A stretch of 64,000 nucleotides of DNA. It comes from Pseudomonas entomophila. Its GTDB lineage: Bacteria > Pseudomonadota > Gammaproteobacteria > Pseudomonadales > Pseudomonadaceae. Positions 60,881 through 64,000 of this stretch are shown here, one piece after another (within the stretch, counting starts at the first letter, position 1; each line of letters opens with the position of its first letter). Below the pieces are notes generated by a model. That model saw nothing but the letters and a program-made list of their open reading frames with translations. It was not told the origin of the DNA and did not search any database. Where the stretch lies: positions 1,831,001 through 1,895,000 of the forward strand of contig NZ_CP063832.1 of assembly GCF_023277925.1 (NCBI RefSeq). The letters run 5' to 3'. A program made the position numbers and the translations under genes.

Positions 60881-63800
60881 CACTCCACGGCCTCGACCGC
60901 ATGTTTCACCGGGGCCGGCTTGCGCTTGAGCAGCTTCAGCACGAAGACGAAGCAGATCGGCACGAACACCACGCCCAGCAAGGTGGCGCTGAGCATGCCG
61001 CCAATCACCCCGGTACCGATGGCGCGTTGGCTGGCCGCGCCGGCACCGGTGGCGATCGCCAGCGGCACCACGCCGAGGATGAAGGCCATGGAAGTCATCA
61101 CGATCGGACGCAAGCGCAGGCGCGCGGCCTCGATGGCGGCGTCGCCCAGGCTGTAACCCTGCTCCCACAGTTCCTTGGCGAACTCGACGATGAGGATGGC
61201 GTTCTTCGCCGCCAGGCCAATGATGGTGATCAGGCCGACCTTGAAGTACACATCGTTGGGCATGCCGGTGAGCATCACCGCCCACACCGCGCCCAGGGCG
61301 CCGATCGGCACGATCAGCATCACCGTCAACGGGATCGCCCAGCTTTCGTACAGCGCCACCAGCAGCAGGAACACCACCAGGATGGCCAGGGCGAACAGGC
61401 CGGCGGCCTGGCCGCTGGAGACCTTCTCCTGGTACGACAAGCCGGTCCAGGCGTAACCGATGCCGGGCGGCAGCTCACTGACCAGGCGTTCCATCTCGGC
61501 CATCGCCTGGCCAGTGCTGGAACCCGGGGCAGCGTCGCCGGCGATGCGGATCGACGGGTAGCCGTTGTAGCGCACCAGTTGCACCGGGCCCTCCTCCCAC
61601 TTGGTGGTGACAAAGGCACTGAACGGCACCTGCTCGCCCCTGACATTGGGCGCGTACAGGCGCAGCACGCTTTCCGGGGTCATCCGCTCACCCTGCTCGG
61701 CCTGCACCACCACGCGTTGCTGGCGCCCGGCATTGGTGAAGTCGTTGATCACCGCCGAACCGAAAGCGGTGGCCAGGGTGCTGTTGATGGTCTCGAAGCT
61801 CACGCCCAGGGCGCGGGCCTTCTCGCGGTCGATCTGCACCCGCAGCTGCGGCGCTTCGGCCAGGCCTTCCATCATGGCGTAGAGGATCACCGGGTTGGCA
61901 TTGGCGCGGGCCAGCAGTTGGTCACGGGCCGCCAGCAATGCTTCGCGGCCCAGGCCGCCACGGTCCATCAGGCGCAAGGCGAAACCACCCGAGTTACCCA
62001 GGCCGTCGATCGGTGGCGGCATGACCGCAGTGATGGCGCCGTCGCCATTGGCCGCGAACTGCGCGTTGACGGCCGCGGTTTCCGCCTCCGCCGACTGCTC
62101 CTGGCCACGCACGGACCAGTCCTTGTAGGTGGGGAACGCCAGCGCGGCATTGTCACCCTGGCCCGAGAAGCTGAAGCCGCTGACGATGAACGAGCTGGCC
62201 ACCGCCTCGCGGGACATCAGGAACTTCTCCAACGCTTCGGCGGTGTGGTCGGTACGCACCCGGCTGGCGCCCGGTGGCAGTTGCACATCGACGATGCTGT
62301 AGCCCAAATCCTCGGACGGCACGAAGGCCTCCGGCAGGCGCAGGTAGGAGTAGCCAAGCACCACCAGGATGCCGACGTAGGCCAGCATCCAGCGCCCGGC
62401 GCGGGCCACCAGGGCGCTGTTCATCACCGAGTAGCGCTCGGTCACCCGGGCGAAGGCGCGGTTGAAGGCGCCGAAGAAACCGCCCTTTTCGTGGTGGCCG
62501 TGGGGCACCGGTTTGAGCAGCGTGGCGCACAGCGCCGGGGTGAAGGTCAGGGCCAGGAAGCCGGAGAACAGGATCGACACCGCCAGCGACACGGAAAACT
62601 GCTGGTAGATCACCCCCACCGAACCTGACATGAACGCCAGCGGCAGGAACACTGCGGCCAGCACCAGGGTGATACCGATGATCGCCCCCGACACCTGCCC
62701 CATCGCCTTGACCGTGGCCGCCGCCGGCGACAGGCCTTCTTCGGCCATCAGCCGCTCGACGTTCTCCACCACCACGATGGCGTCGTCCACCAGGATGCCG
62801 ATGGCCAGCACCATACCGAACATGGTCATCATGTTCACCGAAAAACCAAGCAGCTTCATCACCATCAGCGTGCCCAGCAGGCACACCGGCACCACGATCG
62901 ACGGGATCAGGGTGTAGCGCACGTTCTGCAGGAACAGGAACATCACCAGGAACACCAGCACCATGGCTTCGATCAGGGTGTGGATCACCTTCTCGATGGC
63001 CACATCGACGAAACGCGAGGTGTCGTAGGGCACCGAGTACTCGACGCCCTCGGGGAAGAACGGCGACAGCTCCGCCAGGCGCTCCTTGACCAGCGTCGCG
63101 GTCTGGATGGCGTTGGCGCCGGGCGCCAGTTGCACCGCGCCGGCCACGGCCGGGTGGCCGTCCAGGCGCGAGGACAGGTTGTAGTTCTCGCTGCCGATGG
63201 CCACGCGCGCGACATCGCCGAGCAGCACGCGGGAGCCATCGGGGTTGGCGCGCAGGACGATACCAGCGAACGCCTCGGGGGAGTCCAGGGTGCCCTGCAC
63301 CGCCAAGGTCGCGGTCAGCTCCTGCTCGCTGGCCCCCGGGGTGCTGCCAAAGCTGCCGGCCGGCACCTGGACGTTCTGGCCACGGATGGCAGTGTTGATG
63401 TCGTCGATGGACAGGCCATAGCCCACCAGCTTCTGTGGGTCGACCCAGACCCGCATGGCCGCTTCGGAAGAGAAGAACTGCAGCTTGCCCACGCCGGGCA
63501 CGCGCAGCAGTTCGTTGTTGATGTTGCGCACCGCGTAGTCGGCCAGGGCCGTGGTGTCGCCGCTGTCGCTGGCGGTGCTGGTCAGGGCGTAGATCAGCAG
63601 GAAGCCGGAGCTGGCCTGCTCGACCTTCAGGCCCTGGGTCAGCACAGCCTGGGGCATGCGCGCCTCGGCCTTCTTCAGGCGGTTCTGCACGTCCACCTGG
63701 GCCATGTCCGGCTCGGTGCCAGGCTCGAAGGTCACCAGCACCTCGGCGACGCCGTTGGAGTTGTTGGTGGACTCGTAGTACAGCAGGCCCTTGGCGCCGT

Positions 63801-64000
63801 TGAGCGACTCTTCGATGATGCTGGTCACCGACTCCACCAGCACCTTGGCCGAAGCGCCCGGGTAGCTGGCGGTGATGGAGATCTGTGGCGGTGCCACGCT
63901 GGGGTACTGGGCCACCGGCAGCGCCGGGATCACCAGCAGGCCGGCCAGGGAAATGAACAGCGCCATGACCCAGGCGAAGTTCGGCCGATTGATGAAGAAC
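60880..64000 (-). CDS. RND (HAE1) multidrug efflux pump, start beyond the window
   Basis: At least 1039 residues in the window; the reading frame continues to the right edge as FFINRPNFAWVMALF, the normal beginning of MexB/TtgB-type pumps, so only a few residues and the start are missing. Visible features: the proton-relay Asp pair in GILVDDAIVVVENVERL, the periplasmic YESTNNSNGVAEVLVTFEPGT segment, and GLAAKNAILIVEFAKELWEQG in the second half with its key Lys. Inner-membrane part of a tripartite drug/solvent exporter with the adjacent outer membrane factor. Substrates cannot be read from sequence. Confidence 0.96.
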   Translation of the reverse strand, partial: FFINRPNFAWVMALFISLAGLLVIPALPVAQYPSVAPPQISITASYPGASAKVLVESVTSIIEESLNGAKGLLYYESTNNSNGVAEVLVTFEPGTEPDMAQVDVQNRLKKAEARMPQAVLTQGLKVEQASSGFLLIYALTSTASDSGDTTALADYAVRNINNELLRVPGVGKLQFFSSEAAMRVWVDPQKLVGYGLSIDDINTAIRGQNVQVPAGSFGSTPGASEQELTATLAVQGTLDSPEAFAGIVLRANPDGSRVLLGDVARVAIGSENYNLSSRLDGHPAVAGAVQLAPGANAIQTATLVKERLAELSPFFPEGVEYSVPYDTSRFVDVAIEKVIHTLIEAMVLVFLVMFLFLQNVRYTLIPSIVVPVCLLGTLMVMKLLGFSVNMMTMFGMVLAIGILVDDAIVVVENVERLMAEEGLSPAAATVKAMGQVSGAIIGITLVLAAVFLPLAFMSGSVGVIYQQFSVSLAVSILFSGFLALTFTPALCATLLKPVPHGHHEKGGFFGAFNRAFARVTERYSVMNSALVARAGRWMLAYVGILVVLGYSYLRLPEAFVPSEDLGYSIVDVQLPPGASRVRTDHTAEALEKFLMSREAVASSFIVSGFSFSGQGDNAALAFPTYKDWSVRGQEQSAEAETAAVNAQFAANGDGAITAVMPPPIDGLGNSGGFALRLMDRGGLGREALLAARDQLLARANANPVILYAMMEGLAEAPQLRVQIDREKARALGVSFETINSTLATAFGSAVINDFTNAGRQQRVVVQAEQGERMTPESVLRLYAPNVRGEQVPFSAFVTTKWEEGPVQLVRYNGYPSIRIAGDAAPGSSTGQAMAEMERLVSELPPGIGYAWTGLSYQEKVSSGQAAGLFALAILVVFLLLVALYESWAIPLTVMLIVPIGALGAVWAVMLTGMPNDVYFKVGLITIIGLAAKNAILIVEFAKELWEQGYSLGDAAIEAARLRLRPIVMTSMAFILGVVPLAIATGAGAASQRAIGTGVIGGMLSATLLGVVFVPICFVFVLKLLKRKPAPVKHAVEAVE

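Noticed and set aside
60901..62628. 575-residue plus-strand open frame
   Set aside because: Antisense of the RND pump.

Overview
The window is a 64 kb piece of a GC-rich gammaproteobacterial chromosome. It fits the genus Pseudomonas, most likely the P. putida / P. entomophila / P. mosselii side. Reasons: a pobA-pobR pair, hpd, RlhA, a Zur-type gammaCA-pyrC2-dksA2 operon, many TAGGAGCGGCTTCAGCCGCG-type REP palindromes, and a lipopeptide NRPS. Its two complete modules read as Gln and Val, the first two residues expected of a xantholysin/entolysin 'B' synthetase. No rRNA, tRNA, CRISPR array or complete insertion sequence was seen.

Layout. 1-6731 (minus): 5' two and a bit modules of a large NRPS, running off the left edge. 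6990-10249: LysR regulator, then the divergent pobA/pobR pair for 4-hydroxybenzoate. 10335-13909: TPR protein, a hybrid histidine kinase and a yeast-type cytosine deaminase overlapping it. 14052-20258: DJ-1-like protein, hpd, CSS-EAL phosphodiesterase, RarD permease, TerC/CBS membrane protein. 20687-26530: rlhA and a set of regulators with small targets (TetR, LysR with a Tat-exported deacetylase-like protein, HxlR with a SnoaL-like protein). 26565-29623: a cobalamin riboswitch and a three-gene ABC importer. 29595-31953: divergent hybrid kinase and NarL-type regulator.

32246-38583: an Rhs polymorphic toxin with a C-terminal LHH nuclease domain, two immunity genes of different families in an AT-richer stretch, a decayed DUF3077-like gene and a small conserved gene. 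38986-47768: a block of stationary-phase/stress-type accessory genes: ClpP-like protease, low-affinity iron permease-like protein, a ybhP-clsB-ybhN-like operon, SAP/Rho-N-like basic protein, Cys-rich miniprotein, a three-gene operon (HDO-type diiron oxidase candidate, methyltransferase, YbdK-type ligase) and a KGG protein. The three-gene operon is the best candidate here for an undescribed small-molecule pathway.

47977-54631: an operator-controlled MFS-TetR operon, two gene relics between REP elements, Dyp peroxidase, BASS transporter, a lone CrtZ-like hydroxylase, a methyltransferase and an MgtC-family protein with a long leader. 54628-57034: a zinc-limitation operon (gamma-carbonic anhydrase, alternative dihydroorotase, near Cys-free DksA) behind a clear Zur-like palindrome. 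57244-64000: GNAT acetyltransferase, membrane diguanylate cyclase, and an RND efflux operon (outer membrane factor and pump, the pump cut by the right edge).

Recurring themes are tight divergent regulator-target pairs, translationally overlapping operons (TGATG/ATGA junctions), and an about 87-bp two-palindrome REP unit found at least six times between genes.
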